Shown piece after piece: positions 26,882 to 36,105 of a stretch of DNA of 64,000 nucleotides. This DNA comes from Planotetraspora silvatica (GTDB lineage: Bacteria > Actinomycetota > Actinomycetes > Streptosporangiales > Streptosporangiaceae). The stretch lies in NCBI RefSeq assembly GCF_016863315.1, contig NZ_BOOQ01000026.1, positions 124,001 to 188,000 of the forward strand, read 5' to 3'. The notes below the pieces were generated by a model. The model was not told the origin of the DNA. It worked only from the letters and a program-made list of their open reading frames with translations, and made no database searches. The stretch's first letter is position 1. Each line of letters begins with the position of its first letter. Both the position numbers and the translations under genes were made by a program.

Positions 26882-27835
26882 ATGGGCCGCCACGCGGCAG
26901 AACATCAGGGCGGAGCGGGACACCCGCCCTTACCGGACGACGGGACGAGCGCGGCCATCCGGTCCGGCGATCCGGCGGAGGGCCGGCAGGAGGGTGAGCA
27001 GACCCGGCGGAGCGCCGGGCTGAGTGGTGATGCAGCATTGGGCGACGCGCCCTCGAAGGGGCTGCGCAGGCTGGCTCTCGTGTCGGGTGTCTCGGTCGTG
27101 CTGACCCTGGGTCTGATCGTCGGTGGCGTGCGGGTGTTGTCGGGGCGCACCGAGCTCACCGTCCAGTCGTCGGGCGCCAGTTGTGCCGCGCCCGACCAGT
27201 GCCGTGCCGAGCGGACGGCGGACACCGCCCCCACGGACGGTCGTCGGACCAGCGACGGCCCGGCGTCCCCCACTCCTACGATCTCCGCTGGACAGACGCC
27301 ACGCGGCTCGCACAGCGCGACGCCCGGCGTCACCCCCGGCCCTGTCACCAGCACGACCGCCTCGGCCACTCCGGGTACCACCGCGGTTCCCGAGCCAGGC
27401 GAGTCGCCCACCCGTGCCGTCACGCAGACCCCCGGGACGACGCCGAGCGCGTCCTCGCCGGTGCTCGGCGCCGCTCCTCCTCCCTCTCCTGACGGCGAAG
27501 CGTCCGTGCCCGCGACCACCCAGCCGGCCGCCCCGAACCGGGTGCGCGTGAGCGTCGAGCTCTTCTCGCGGGGCTACCGGGCGGAGGTCACCGTGCACAA
27601 CGAGGCCGCCGACCTCGACTCCTGGGCGGTCGACCTCCCCCTCGGAGCCAAGATCGCGGGAGCGTACTCGACGCAGGGGGGCGTCGACACGCGGGGGAAC
27701 ACGATCACCTCCAGCCGGCCGCTGCGGAGCGGACGTGACATCACAGTGACGATCTACGGGTTCGGCTCGTTCCGGTCCCCTGGCGGATGTTCCCTCGCCG
27801 GAGGTGAGTGCACCGTCTCCAGCGGGCGACGGTGA
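26882..27835 (+). CDS. membrane-anchored Pro/Thr-rich protein with CBM2-like domain
   Basis: 317 residues. Residues 1-60 are charged and probably cytoplasmic, 63-85 form one membrane segment ([16 protein letters not shown]), about 95-220 are a Pro/Thr/Ser linker, and about 222-317 resemble a family 2 carbohydrate-binding module ([20 protein letters not shown], ending in two cysteines). No catalytic domain is present, so it may display a polysaccharide-binding head on the cell surface. The 71-base leader upstream is unusually AT-rich for this genome. It interrupts the thiL-thiD order. Confidence 0.75.
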   Translation: MGRHAAEHQGGAGHPPLPDDGTSAAIRSGDPAEGRQEGEQTRRSAGLSGDAALGDAPSKGLRRLALVSGVSVVLTLGLIVGGVRVLSGRTELTVQSSGASCAAPDQCRAERTADTAPTDGRRTSDGPASPTPTISAGQTPRGSHSATPGVTPGPVTSTTASATPGTTAVPEPGESPTRAVTQTPGTTPSASSPVLGAAPPPSPDGEASVPATTQPAAPNRVRVSVELFSRGYRAEVTVHNEAADLDSWAVDLPLGAKIAGAYSTQGGVDTRGNTITSSRPLRSGRDITVTIYGFGSFRSPGGCSLAGGECTVSSGRR

Positions 27836-27872
27836 CGCGGGCGATTCCCATTGGTCCTGGTTGGATGGGGGC

Positions 27873-28667
27873 ATGACCACCACCCCTCCACGCGTGCTGA
27901 CGATCGCGGGCTCGGACTCCGGCGGGGGCGCCGGCATCCAGGCCGACCTCAAGACGATGCTGGCCCTGGGTGTCCACGGGATGAGCGTGATCGCCGCCGT
28001 GACGGCCCAGAACTCGCTGGGTGTCCAGGGTTACTGGGAGCTTCCCCCCGAGGCGGTACGGGCCCAGCTCGACTCCGTTCTCGGGGACATCGGCGCCCAG
28101 GCGATCAAGACCGGCATGCTGGCCTCCCCGGCGCTCGTGGAGACCGTCGCCGAGGTGCTCTCCGGCGTCGACGCGCCCGTCGTGGTGGACCCGGTCGGCG
28201 TCTCCAAGCACGGCGACTCCCTCCTCGCGCCCGAGGCCGTGGGCACGGTCAAGACCCGCCTGCTTCCCGTCGCGACCGTCGTGACCCCGAACCTTTGGGA
28301 GGTCGCGCAGCTCACGGGCGTCAAGGTCGAGGACGAGCGTGATCTGCCCCGGGCGGCCGAGGCCGTGCTGGCGCTGGGGCCGACGTGGGCGCTGATCAAG
28401 GGCGGGCATCTGCCCGGCGAGCCCGTCGACCTGCTCACCGACGGATCCCGGAGCTTCCGCTTCACCGCGGAACGGCACGACAACCGGCACACCCATGGCA
28501 CCGGCTGCACGCTCGCCTCCGCCATCGCCTCCTACCTCGCGCTGGGAGAGGACGTCCCCGGTGCGGTACGGCAGGCCAAGGAGTACGTCACAGGGGCGAT
28601 CGCGCGTGGTTTCCCCCTCGGGGCGGGCATCGGCCCGGTCGACCACGGCTGGCGCTGGAGGTCCTGA
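27873..28667 (+). CDS. thiD: hydroxymethylpyrimidine/phosphomethylpyrimidine kinase
   Basis: 264-residue ribokinase-fold kinase making HMP pyrophosphate for thiamine. The N-terminal [20 protein letters not shown] and the C-terminal [17 protein letters not shown] are diagnostic. ATG 27873 is chosen from the conserved N-terminus. The single domain is of normal length, with no ThiE fusion. Confidence 0.96.
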   Translation: MTTTPPRVLTIAGSDSGGGAGIQADLKTMLALGVHGMSVIAAVTAQNSLGVQGYWELPPEAVRAQLDSVLGDIGAQAIKTGMLASPALVETVAEVLSGVDAPVVVDPVGVSKHGDSLLAPEAVGTVKTRLLPVATVVTPNLWEVAQLTGVKVEDERDLPRAAEAVLALGPTWALIKGGHLPGEPVDLLTDGSRSFRFTAERHDNRHTHGTGCTLASAIASYLALGEDVPGAVRQAKEYVTGAIARGFPLGAGIGPVDHGWRWRS

Positions 28668-28674
28668 CCCGGGC

Positions 28675-29310
28675 TCAGGTCAGGCGGGCGACGGGGTCGC
28701 TCGCGAGGCGGCGGAGGATCGCGGCGGCCTGGGCGGCGTCGGGCTCCGGGCGCGCGCCCGACTCGATCGCGTCGGCCAGGGCGTTCAGTTCGTCCGGGGG
28801 CAGGAGCCCCCGGTCTCTGCCGTGGAGCCGCAGCCGCACCGGCCTCCCTGAGGCGCTCCCGGCGATCAGCCGGGGGACCCTGCGGCCGGTGGGCACCACA
28901 TGGTCGTCCGCGTTGCGGACGTACTCCGGGACCGAGTCGATCTGCACGTGCGCGCTCGCCAGATCGGCGCGACGGGTGGAGAGCGCTCCCGTGAGCTCTA
29001 GCGTCGTTCCCGACAGCGTGGCCCGGCCCCGGAAGGTCTGCAGCAGGAATGTGACCACGGCCGCGGCGGCGACCATCGCGATCAGCGTGAAGAAGGCCGC
29101 GAACACGACGGCCCCGCCGTAGAGGACGCCTCCGCTGTCGGGCTCGATCGAATCGGGGAAGCCGGGCTCCGCGTCGACCGCCACGAAGGCGGAGAACACG
29201 AGGGCGCCGATGCCGACGACGCCCGCGAGGATGCCGAGGAAGATGATCCCGAAGACCGAGGCGGCGATCTTCTGCCCTCTGGTCGCGTGAACGCTTATCC
29301 GAGTGATCAC
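28675..29310 (-). CDS. membrane protein with PH-like domain, function unknown
   Basis: 211 residues. Two hydrophobic hairpin regions lie at about residues 15-45 and 65-92, followed by a soluble C-terminal region of about 100 residues that resembles a short bacterial PH-type fold (GTTLELTGALSTRRADLASA). It converges on thiD with 7 bases between. I do not recognise a specific family; envelope function is only a guess. Confidence 0.7.
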   Translation of the reverse strand: MITRISVHATRGQKIAASVFGIIFLGILAGVVGIGALVFSAFVAVDAEPGFPDSIEPDSGGVLYGGAVVFAAFFTLIAMVAAAAVVTFLLQTFRGRATLSGTTLELTGALSTRRADLASAHVQIDSVPEYVRNADDHVVPTGRRVPRLIAGSASGRPVRLRLHGRDRGLLPPDELNALADAIESGARPEPDAAQAAAILRRLASDPVARLT

Positions 29311-29386
29311 GGTTCGGATGCTAATCGCGCTCGCGCCCCGTGGCGCCCCCGTTACCGAAACGGCCGGAAACGGCCTTCCACGCGAA

Positions 29387-29412
29387 AGCCCGCCACCGGA
29401 CGGTGACGGGCT
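29387..29412 (-). terminator. terminator of rpmB
   Basis: Read on the minus strand, AGCCCGTCACC and GGTGGCGGGCT pair across GTCC over 11 positions (one imperfect pair) and are followed by TTTC. It lies 18 bases after the rpmB stop codon. Confidence 0.75.
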
Positions 29413-29430
29413 CGGCGGAACCTCTGGGGG

Positions 29431-29616
29431 TCAGCGGGTGACCTTGCCTGCCTTGATGCAGGAGGTGCACACGTTCAGCCGCTTCGGCGTCCCGTCGACC
29501 ACCGCGCGCACAGTCTGGATGTTCGGGTTCCAGCGGCGGCGAGTACGGCGGTGCGAGTGGGAGACGTTGTTGCCGAAGATCGGCTTCTTGGCGCAGATGT
29601 CGCAGACGGAAGCCAC
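29431..29616 (-). CDS. rpmB: 50S ribosomal protein L28 (zinc-type)
   Basis: 61-residue bL28 of the large ribosomal subunit. Two CxxC pairs, CDIC near the start and CTSC near the end, make this the zinc-binding form; zinc-starvation paralogues lack them. GTG 29616 follows AAGGAGCG. The longer frame upstream is not coding. Location between thiD and the DAK-domain gene matches Streptomyces. Confidence 0.97.
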   Translation of the reverse strand: MASVCDICAKKPIFGNNVSHSHRRTRRRWNPNIQTVRAVVDGTPKRLNVCTSCIKAGKVTR

Positions 29617-29825
29617 GGTAAATCGCTCCTTCAAATCAGTCGATCGGCCCGGTCCGCGTCGAGCGGCCCATCCGAGCAATGCCGGGACAACCGGCTGGCC
29701 AGACGAGGATATCCGATGTCAGCCGCTGCACACCAAACGGAGATCCCGGCGAACGGGGATAATCTCGTATCCGCCAACGGTAGCGCATTGGGGGAGCGGC
29801 GCGCCTGGAAGGAAGGACGGCAGCG

Positions 29826-31385
29826 ATGCTGGACGTGCTCGACCCCCCGGCCGTGCGGCGCTGGCTCCGGCACTGCGCGGACGCCCTCGGCAAGGCCAGG
29901 GCGGAGATCGACGCCCTCAACGTGTTCCCCGTTCCCGACGGCGACACCGGGACCAACCTGCATCTGACGCTGCTTTCCGCCGCCGAGGCGCTGGACGGCC
30001 TGCCCCGCGACGCGGGCAGCGACACCACCTGGCAGACGCTCGCCCGCGGCGCGCTGCTGGGCGCGAGGGGCAACTCGGGCGTGATCGTCAGCCAGGCCAT
30101 CAGGGGCATGGCCGAGGTCCTCAGACGGGCCGAGGGCCGCGGAGCCGATCTCCGCGACGGCCTGGTCAAGGCGGCGGAGCTGGCCAGGGCCGCGGTCGTC
30201 CGCCCCGTCGAGGGCACCCTGCTCAGCGTCCTGTCGGCGGTGGCGGGAGCCGTACGGGACGCCCCCGACGACCTCGCAGAGGTCGCGAGGCGGGCCGCCG
30301 AGGAGGCGCGCAAGGCTCTGCGCAGGACCACGGGGCAGCTCGACGTGCTGGCCCGCAACGGCGTGGTGGACGCGGGCGGCGCCGGGCTGGCGATCATCCT
30401 GGAGAGCCTGGCGGAGGTCGTCTCCGAGGCATACAGCGACAGGCACGAGGTCCCGGCTCCGACCGAGAAGATCACCGCCGAGGCGGACGCGGGGGCGGGC
30501 TACGAGGTCATGTACCTCCTCGACGCCGAGCAGGCCGGCATCGACCGGCTCAGAACCGAACTCGACTCCCTGGGCGACTCCCTGGTGGTCGTCGGAGGCG
30601 ACGGCCTATGGAACGTCCACGTCCATGTGGACGACGCCGGCGCCGCGATCGAGGCCGCGCTGGGTGTGGGCCGCCCGCATCGCATCCGCGTCACCTACCT
30701 CGGCGGGCGCACGCACGAACCGAGCCACGGGCGGGGCGTGGTCGCGGTCGCGGCCGGCGACGGCCTCACCGCGCTGTTCCGCCAGGCGGGGGCCGTCGTC
30801 GTGCGGCGGGATCCCGGCTCTACGCCGTCGCTCGCGGCCGTCATGCAGGCCGTCAAGGAGGCCGGGACCGAGGTCGTGGTCCTGCCCAACGACGGCGGCG
30901 TCCAGGCCGTCGCGGCGGCCGCGGCGGAGGTCGCGCGCGAGGAGGGCGTCACGGTCAGCGTGCTGCCGACGAAGGCGTCGGTCCAGGGGCTCGCGGCCCT
31001 CGCCGTGCACGACCCGCTGCGCCGCTTCGACGACGACGTCGTCGCGATGACCGACGCGGCGGGGCACACCCGCCACGGTCACGTCTGGGTCGCCGACCGT
31101 GAGGTGATGACCAGTGCGGGGATCTGCGGCCCCGGCGACGTGCTCGGCGTCGTCGACGGCGAAGCCGCCCTCATCGGTACGGCTCTCGCGGACACGGCCG
31201 TGGAGGTGACCCGTCGCCTGCTGTCCGGGGGGAGCGAGCTCGTGACGCTCGTGACGGGCGCGGACGCCCCAGGAGACGTCCTGCGGGCCGTACAGGGCCA
31301 TCTGGAGGCCACCCGGCCGGACCTCGAGGTGACCGTCCTCGAGGGCGGTCAGGGCGGTTATCCGATCCTCATCGGTGTCGAGTGA
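29826..31385 (+). CDS. DAK-domain (DhaL/FakA-like) kinase
   Basis: 519 residues. The N-terminal 200 form a DhaL/DAK2 nucleotide-binding domain (NVFPVPDGDTGTNLHLTL, GARGNSGVIVSQ). The C-terminal part resembles the FakA/YloV extension. FakA of Gram-positives phosphorylates fatty acids held by DegV-type FakB proteins; whether this one does is not known. ATG 29826 follows AAGGAAGG. The neighbour recG starts 37 bases later, as in related genomes. Confidence 0.9.
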   Translation: MLDVLDPPAVRRWLRHCADALGKARAEIDALNVFPVPDGDTGTNLHLTLLSAAEALDGLPRDAGSDTTWQTLARGALLGARGNSGVIVSQAIRGMAEVLRRAEGRGADLRDGLVKAAELARAAVVRPVEGTLLSVLSAVAGAVRDAPDDLAEVARRAAEEARKALRRTTGQLDVLARNGVVDAGGAGLAIILESLAEVVSEAYSDRHEVPAPTEKITAEADAGAGYEVMYLLDAEQAGIDRLRTELDSLGDSLVVVGGDGLWNVHVHVDDAGAAIEAALGVGRPHRIRVTYLGGRTHEPSHGRGVVAVAAGDGLTALFRQAGAVVVRRDPGSTPSLAAVMQAVKEAGTEVVVLPNDGGVQAVAAAAAEVAREEGVTVSVLPTKASVQGLAALAVHDPLRRFDDDVVAMTDAAGHTRHGHVWVADREVMTSAGICGPGDVLGVVDGEAALIGTALADTAVEVTRRLLSGGSELVTLVTGADAPGDVLRAVQGHLEATRPDLEVTVLEGGQGGYPILIGVE

Positions 31386-31422
31386 CCCGCGTTGTCGGTG
31401 ATCCGGGGTAGAAACTGATGCC

Positions 31423-33594
31423 GTGACAAGGTTCGACGAACCGCTGAAGAAGGCCCTCGGCGACAAGACGGCCGCTCCGCTGGAGAGCGCGCTGGGCATC
31501 GCCACGGTCGGTGAGCTGCTGCGGCACTACCCGAGGCGCTACGCGCAGCGCGGCGAGCTGACCCCGATCGCCTCGCTCGAACACGACGAGCACGCGACGG
31601 TCGTCGGCAAGGTGTCGGCGGCGATGCGCCGCCCGATGAAGAACCGGCAGGGCACCTGGCTCGACGTCCAGGTCACCGACGGCAGGGACAAGCTGCATCT
31701 CGCGTTCTTCGGCAAGGGGGCGTACGTCGCGGAGCAGCGGCTGACGCCGGGCACCGAGGCCATGTTCTCCGGCAAGGTCAACATCTTCGCGACCGGGAAG
31801 ACGCGGCGGGTGTCGCTCGCCCACCCCGACTACGAGTCGTTCGACGAGACGCCGGAGACGGTGGAGGAGTTCGCGACCGCGCCCGTGCCGATCTATCCCT
31901 CGGCGCAGGGCCTGGCCACCTGGAAGATCCGCCGGGCCGTGCGCACCGTGATCGACGTGCTGACCCTCGAGGATCCGCTGCCGGCCGAGGTGCGCGAGCG
32001 GCACGAACTGTCCGCCCTCGACGTCGCGCTGCGCCGGATCCACCGGCCGCGCGACATGGGGGAGGTGTCCCAGGCGAGGCGCCGGCTGAAGTTCGACGAG
32101 GCCTTCGTCCTGCAGGCCGTGCTGGTGCGGCGCAGGCTCGCCGCGTCCGCCTGGCCGGCCAGACCGCGGCCGGGGGCCGAGGACGGGCTCCTGCGGGCCT
32201 TCGAGGGGAGGCTGCCGTTCCAGCTGACCGAGGGCCAGTTGGCGGTCGGTGCGGAGATCGCCGCGGACCTCGCCCTTGAGCACCCCATGCACCGGCTTCT
32301 CCAGGGGGAGGTGGGCGCGGGCAAGACCGTGGTGGCGCTGCGAGCCATGCTGCAGGTCGTCGACTCCGGCGGTCAGGCCGCGCTGCTCGCCCCCACCGAG
32401 GTGCTCGCCCAGCAGCACCACAGGTCGATCGTGAAGATGCTGGGCGACCTCGCCACCGGTGGCATGTTCGGCGGCACGGCGGTCGCCCTGCTGACCGGCT
32501 CGATGGGCGCCGCCGCGCGCAGGAGCGCGCTGCTCGACGCCGCCTCCGGCAGCGCGGGGATCGTGGTGGGGACCCACGCCCTGCTCCAGGAGCACGTCCA
32601 GTTCGCCGATCTCGGCCTGGTCGTTGTGGACGAGCAGCACCGGTTCGGGGTGGAGCAGCGCGACGCCCTGCGCGAGAAGGGCGGCGGCGGCCGGCCGCAC
32701 GTCCTGGTGATGACCGCGACCCCCATTCCCCGGACGGTCGCGATGACCGTCTTCGGCGACCTGGAGGTCTCCACCCTCACCCAGTTGCCCTCGGGCCGGG
32801 CGCCGATCTCGACGCACGTCGTGCCCGCGGCCGAGAAGCCGCGATTCCTGGACCGCACATGGGAGCGGGTGCGCGAGGAGGTCGGGCTCGGCCGGCAGGC
32901 GTACATCGTCTGCCCCCGCATCGGTGACCAGGAGGGCGACGAGGGCGACCTCGACAAGGCCGACTCCGAGGAGGAGCGCAGGCCCCCACTGGCGGTCCTG
33001 GACGTCGCCGAGGCGCTGTCGGGCGGTCCCCTGCAGGGGCTGCGGATCCGGGTCCTGCACGGCAAGCTGCCGCCCGAGGAGAAGGACGGGGTGATGACGG
33101 CCTTCAGCCGGGGCGAGATCGACGTCCTGGTGGCCACCACGGTCATCGAGGTGGGCGTCGACGTCCCGAACTCGTCCGTGATGATCATCATGGACGCCGA
33201 CCGGTTCGGCGTCTCACAGCTCCACCAGCTGCGCGGTCGCGTCGGGCGGGGCGGCCTGCCGGGGCTGTGCCTGCTGGTGAGCGAGGCGCCGGAGGGAACG
33301 CCCGCACGCGCCCGGCTGGACGCTGTCGCGGGCACGCTGGACGGGTTCGAGCTGTCGCGGGTGGACCTGGAGCAGCGCCGCGAGGGCGACGTGCTCGGTG
33401 CGGCGCAGTCCGGCCGCAAATCGTCACTGAAGATGTTGCAGTTGCTCAGAGACGAGGACGTGATCGAGGCCGCCCGGACGGAGGCGATGTCCGTGCTGGT
33501 GGGCGATCCCGATCTGGAGGCCCATCCGGCCCTCCGATCGGAGCTCGACGCGATGGTCGCCGACGAGCGGGCAGAGTACCTGGAAAAGGCATGA
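31423..33594 (+). CDS. recG: ATP-dependent DNA helicase RecG
   Basis: 723-residue fork-remodelling helicase. An N-terminal wedge/OB domain is followed by helicase motifs: GEVGAGKTVVALRA (I), VVVDEQHRFG (II, DEQH), MTATPIPRT (III) and QLRGRVGRGG (VI). GTG 31423 is consistent with the N-terminal helix. It is probably co-transcribed with the DAK gene. Confidence 0.96.
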   Translation: MTRFDEPLKKALGDKTAAPLESALGIATVGELLRHYPRRYAQRGELTPIASLEHDEHATVVGKVSAAMRRPMKNRQGTWLDVQVTDGRDKLHLAFFGKGAYVAEQRLTPGTEAMFSGKVNIFATGKTRRVSLAHPDYESFDETPETVEEFATAPVPIYPSAQGLATWKIRRAVRTVIDVLTLEDPLPAEVRERHELSALDVALRRIHRPRDMGEVSQARRRLKFDEAFVLQAVLVRRRLAASAWPARPRPGAEDGLLRAFEGRLPFQLTEGQLAVGAEIAADLALEHPMHRLLQGEVGAGKTVVALRAMLQVVDSGGQAALLAPTEVLAQQHHRSIVKMLGDLATGGMFGGTAVALLTGSMGAAARRSALLDAASGSAGIVVGTHALLQEHVQFADLGLVVVDEQHRFGVEQRDALREKGGGGRPHVLVMTATPIPRTVAMTVFGDLEVSTLTQLPSGRAPISTHVVPAAEKPRFLDRTWERVREEVGLGRQAYIVCPRIGDQEGDEGDLDKADSEEERRPPLAVLDVAEALSGGPLQGLRIRVLHGKLPPEEKDGVMTAFSRGEIDVLVATTVIEVGVDVPNSSVMIIMDADRFGVSQLHQLRGRVGRGGLPGLCLLVSEAPEGTPARARLDAVAGTLDGFELSRVDLEQRREGDVLGAAQSGRKSSLKMLQLLRDEDVIEAARTEAMSVLVGDPDLEAHPALRSELDAMVADERAEYLEKA

Positions 33595-33975
33595 ACCCTG
33601 CAAGACCCACTAAAAGGCAGAAGATCTCGGAAAGGCCGCAAATGGGTTCCAGGCGCTGACGCGCCGAGGCCCTGGGCGCTTAAATGACCCAGGGCCCAGC
33701 CATGGGACGGCCTCCCCCCGAATGCCGTCCCCGGCTGGGCCCACCCTCGGGTCAGGTGCCGAGGGCGCCGACGCGCGGAAGGGCTCACGATCACGTCGGC
33801 CGGCCTTCCCCTGGGTCACCTGAAGGCCGCAGAACTCATCATGCGGATGCCACAGGCCTCGCGATACCGCTCTTACTCATTCCTCGCTCCCGCTTGCCCA
33901 CTCTTGACCTGAGACGATCTCCGCGGGAACCGGGCCGCGGAGCGGGACGGCCGCGGCGGACGGGACAATGAACGG
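33595..33975. other. 381-base gene-free stretch with two strong hairpins
   Basis: No gene is supported. GGCCCTGGG (33668-33676) pairs perfectly with CCCAGGGCC (33688-33696), and GGGACGGC (33704-33711) with GCCGTCCC (33724-33731). Both follow recG by 70-140 bases and have no long T-run. They may terminate or process the recG transcript ahead of rsmD. Confidence 0.6.
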
Positions 33976-34545
33976 ATGACGCGGGTGATCGCAGGGACCG
34001 CCGGAGGCCGCAGGCTCGCCGTTCCCCCAGGTGGTTCGACCAGACCCACCAGTGACCGGGCCAGGGAAGGCCTGTTCGCCACGGTCGGGTCGGTGTTCGG
34101 CTCGCTCGGGGGACTGCGGGTGGTCGATCTCTACGCCGGGTCCGGGGCCGTCGGCCTCGAGGCGCTCAGCCGGGGGGCCGCGCACGCGCTGCTCGTCGAG
34201 TCGGACGCGAGAGCCGTACGGACGATCAAGGAGAACATCGCCTCCCTCGGCCTGCCCGGAGCCGTGCTCGCGCCGGAGAAGGCCGAGCGGGTGGTGGGCC
34301 GCCCGTGCGAGGAGCCGTACGACTTCGTCTTCGCCGATCCGCCCTACGCCGTCACGGACGAGGCGGTCGTGAGGGTGGTGGAGGCGCTCAGGGACAACGG
34401 CTGGCTGGCGGAGGACGCCCTTGTGGCGGTGGAGCGGGAGTCCAGGGGGAAGGACCTGGTGTGGCCGCGTGGGTTCGAAGAAGACAGGGTCCGTCGGTAC
34501 GGCGAAGCGTCCGTTTGGTACGGTCGCGCCGCCGGGAACCCGTAA
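33976..34545 (+). CDS. rsmD: 16S rRNA (guanine(966)-N2)-methyltransferase
   Basis: 189-residue RsmD. It starts TRVIAGTAGGRRLAVPPGG, with a SAM-binding LYAGSGAVGLEALSRGA and the catalytic FADPPYAV motif. ATG 33976 fits the family N-terminus. coaD follows after 17 bases, an arrangement shared by most actinobacteria. Confidence 0.96.
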   Translation: MTRVIAGTAGGRRLAVPPGGSTRPTSDRAREGLFATVGSVFGSLGGLRVVDLYAGSGAVGLEALSRGAAHALLVESDARAVRTIKENIASLGLPGAVLAPEKAERVVGRPCEEPYDFVFADPPYAVTDEAVVRVVEALRDNGWLAEDALVAVERESRGKDLVWPRGFEEDRVRRYGEASVWYGRAAGNP

Positions 34546-34562
34546 ACCGTGGGGGTGCGCCT

Positions 34563-35039
34563 TTGCGTCGCGTCGTCTGTCCGGGGTCGTTCGACCCCGT
34601 GACCAACGGACATCTGGACATCATCGGCCGGACGTCACGGCTCTACGACGAGCTCGTCGTCGCCGTGCTCATCAATGTGGAGAAGAAGAGCCTGTTCACC
34701 GTGGACGAGCGCATCGAGATGCTCACCACGGTGACCAAGGAGTACGGCAACGTCCGTGTGGAGAAGTTCCACGGGCTTCTGGTCGACTTCTGCAAGCAGC
34801 AGGGCATCCCGGTGATCGTCAAGGGACTGCGGGCGATCAGCGACTTCGACTACGAGTTGCAGATGGCCCAGCTGAACTACCGCATGTCGGGCGTGGAGAC
34901 GCTCTTCATGTCGACGAACCCGGAGTACTCGTTCCTGTCGTCGAGCAGGCTGAAGGAGATCGCCCGCTACGGCGGCGACGTCTCCGGCCTGGTCCCCGAC
35001 CTGGTGAAGGAGCTGCTCGTCGAGCGGCTCAGAGGTTGA
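34563..35039 (+). CDS. coaD: phosphopantetheine adenylyltransferase
   Basis: 158-residue enzyme of coenzyme A synthesis. VCPGSFDPVTNGHLDII carries the nucleotidyltransferase (T/H)xGH motif, and STNPEYSFLSSSRLKEIA is the C-terminal signature. The start is TTG 34563, preceded by GGGGGTG; no ATG or GTG gives the conserved N-terminus. Confidence 0.95.
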   Translation: MRRVVCPGSFDPVTNGHLDIIGRTSRLYDELVVAVLINVEKKSLFTVDERIEMLTTVTKEYGNVRVEKFHGLLVDFCKQQGIPVIVKGLRAISDFDYELQMAQLNYRMSGVETLFMSTNPEYSFLSSSRLKEIARYGGDVSGLVPDLVKELLVERLRG

Positions 35040-35110
35040 CGCCGGGCTGGTATCCTTTCCTTTCAGCCTTGCACGACGGCGGTTGTTCGCCATGCCTAAA
35101 CGAGAGCAGG

Positions 35111-35683
35111 ATGACTCAGCGCACCCTTGACCCCCGAGCCCCTTGGGTGATCTCCACCCATGATCTGGGACGACGACCGGGGTCGATGCGCAAGATGACC
35201 CCCGTTCTCCCGGCGCCGGTGGATCTCGCAGTCGGAATGATCGGCGTTCCCAAGGACGCCGACGTCGAGCTGGACATCCGGCTCGAGGCGGTGATGGAGG
35301 GCGTGCTCGTCACGGGCACGGCGCGGGCTCCACTCCACGGAGAATGCTCACGCTGTCTGGACCCGTTGACCTCGGAGATCGAGGTCGACTTCCAGGAGCT
35401 CTTCTACTACTCGGCGGATGACGCGCTTCCTGGAGGCGCGGGGGGAGAGGACGACCTCTTCCTCGATGGTGAGTTGCTCGATCTCGAGCCGGTATTCCGT
35501 GACGCGGTGGTGCTCGCACTGCCGCTGAGCCCGGTCTGCGGTGATGACTGCGCCGGACTCTGCACGGAGTGCGGGGTCAAGCTGGCGGATGCCGGCCCTG
35601 ACCACGGTCACGAGAAACTCGATTCACGCTGGGCGTCGCTGCAGGGTTTGGTTGTGGACAACAAAGACGATCAGGAGGGTTGA
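35111..35683 (+). CDS. DUF177/YceD family protein
   Basis: 190 residues. The DUF177 core contains [20 protein letters not shown] and a C-terminal [13 protein letters not shown] cysteine cluster that may bind zinc. YceD proteins act in 23S rRNA accumulation and are almost always encoded just upstream of rpmF, as here (one base apart). ATG 35111 gives the [12 protein letters not shown] start; the much longer open frame upstream overlaps coaD and is not coding. Confidence 0.93.
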   Translation: MTQRTLDPRAPWVISTHDLGRRPGSMRKMTPVLPAPVDLAVGMIGVPKDADVELDIRLEAVMEGVLVTGTARAPLHGECSRCLDPLTSEIEVDFQELFYYSADDALPGGAGGEDDLFLDGELLDLEPVFRDAVVLALPLSPVCGDDCAGLCTECGVKLADAGPDHGHEKLDSRWASLQGLVVDNKDDQEG

Positions 35684-35684
35684 C

Positions 35685-35864
35685 GTGGCCGTCCCCAAGC
35701 GGAAGATGTCGCGGAGCAACACCCGCGCCCGCAGGGCCCAGTGGAAGGCCGCCGCGGTGTCACTCGTGAGCTGCCCCCAGTGCCGCTCGCCGAAGCGCCC
35801 GCACGTGGCGTGCCCCACATGTGGCACCTACAACCGCCGTCAGGTCATCGAGCCGTCGGCCTGA
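35685..35864 (+). CDS. rpmF: 50S ribosomal protein L32
   Basis: 59-residue bL32. It starts [20 protein letters not shown] and contains a zinc ribbon formed by CPQC and CPTC. GTG 35685 follows AGGAGGG. Translationally coupled to the DUF177 gene. Confidence 0.97.
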   Translation: MAVPKRKMSRSNTRARRAQWKAAAVSLVSCPQCRSPKRPHVACPTCGTYNRRQVIEPSA

Positions 35865-35885
35865 TCGCGCTCTGAGCGGATCGGG

Positions 35886-35920
35886 ACGCCGGCCGGATCG
35901 TCAAACGACCCGGCCGGCGT
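35886..35920 (+). terminator. strong terminator after rpmF
   Basis: ACGCCGGCCGG (35886-35896) pairs perfectly with CCGGCCGGCGT (35910-35920). An inner TCGT/ACGA pair lengthens the stem. It is followed by TTACCTTGCTT, and separates the rpmF transcript from the rnc leader. Confidence 0.8.
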
Positions 35921-35985
35921 TACCTTGCTTAGAGGCGCGTGCGGTGGCGGTTGGAGCGAAAGACCGGCATTAACGTGCCCGCGGC

Positions 35986-36034
35986 CGTGGTGGACGCCGG
36001 GGCCCCCGACTTCGGTGGCCCGGCGTCCACCACG
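35986..36034 (+). promoter_or_regulatory. long dsRNA helix in the rnc leader
   Basis: The left arm at 35986-36004 and right arm at 36017-36034 pair over 18 base pairs with a single bulged G. A further CCG/CGG pair inside gives about 21 base pairs with an ACTT loop. No T-run follows, so it is not a normal terminator. It lies 72 bases upstream of the rnc start codon. RNase III of Streptomyces and E. coli is known to limit its own expression by cleaving a helix in its transcript, and this helix has suitable length. Confidence 0.7.
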
Positions 36035-36105
36035 CCTTCGGGCCTCACATCGATCCCGCTTGCCTCCGTGCTCGGCCTTGCCATGCATGAGTCAGGAGGA
36101 GAGAA

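Noticed and set aside
25747-27872. TPP riboswitch upstream of thiL or thiD
   Set aside because: The gaps before thiL (47 bases) and thiD (37 bases) are too short, and I see no THI-box sequence.
35986-36034. Rho-independent terminator in the rnc leader
   Set aside because: The stem is not followed by a T-run and a separate, better terminator (35886-35920) already ends rpmF.
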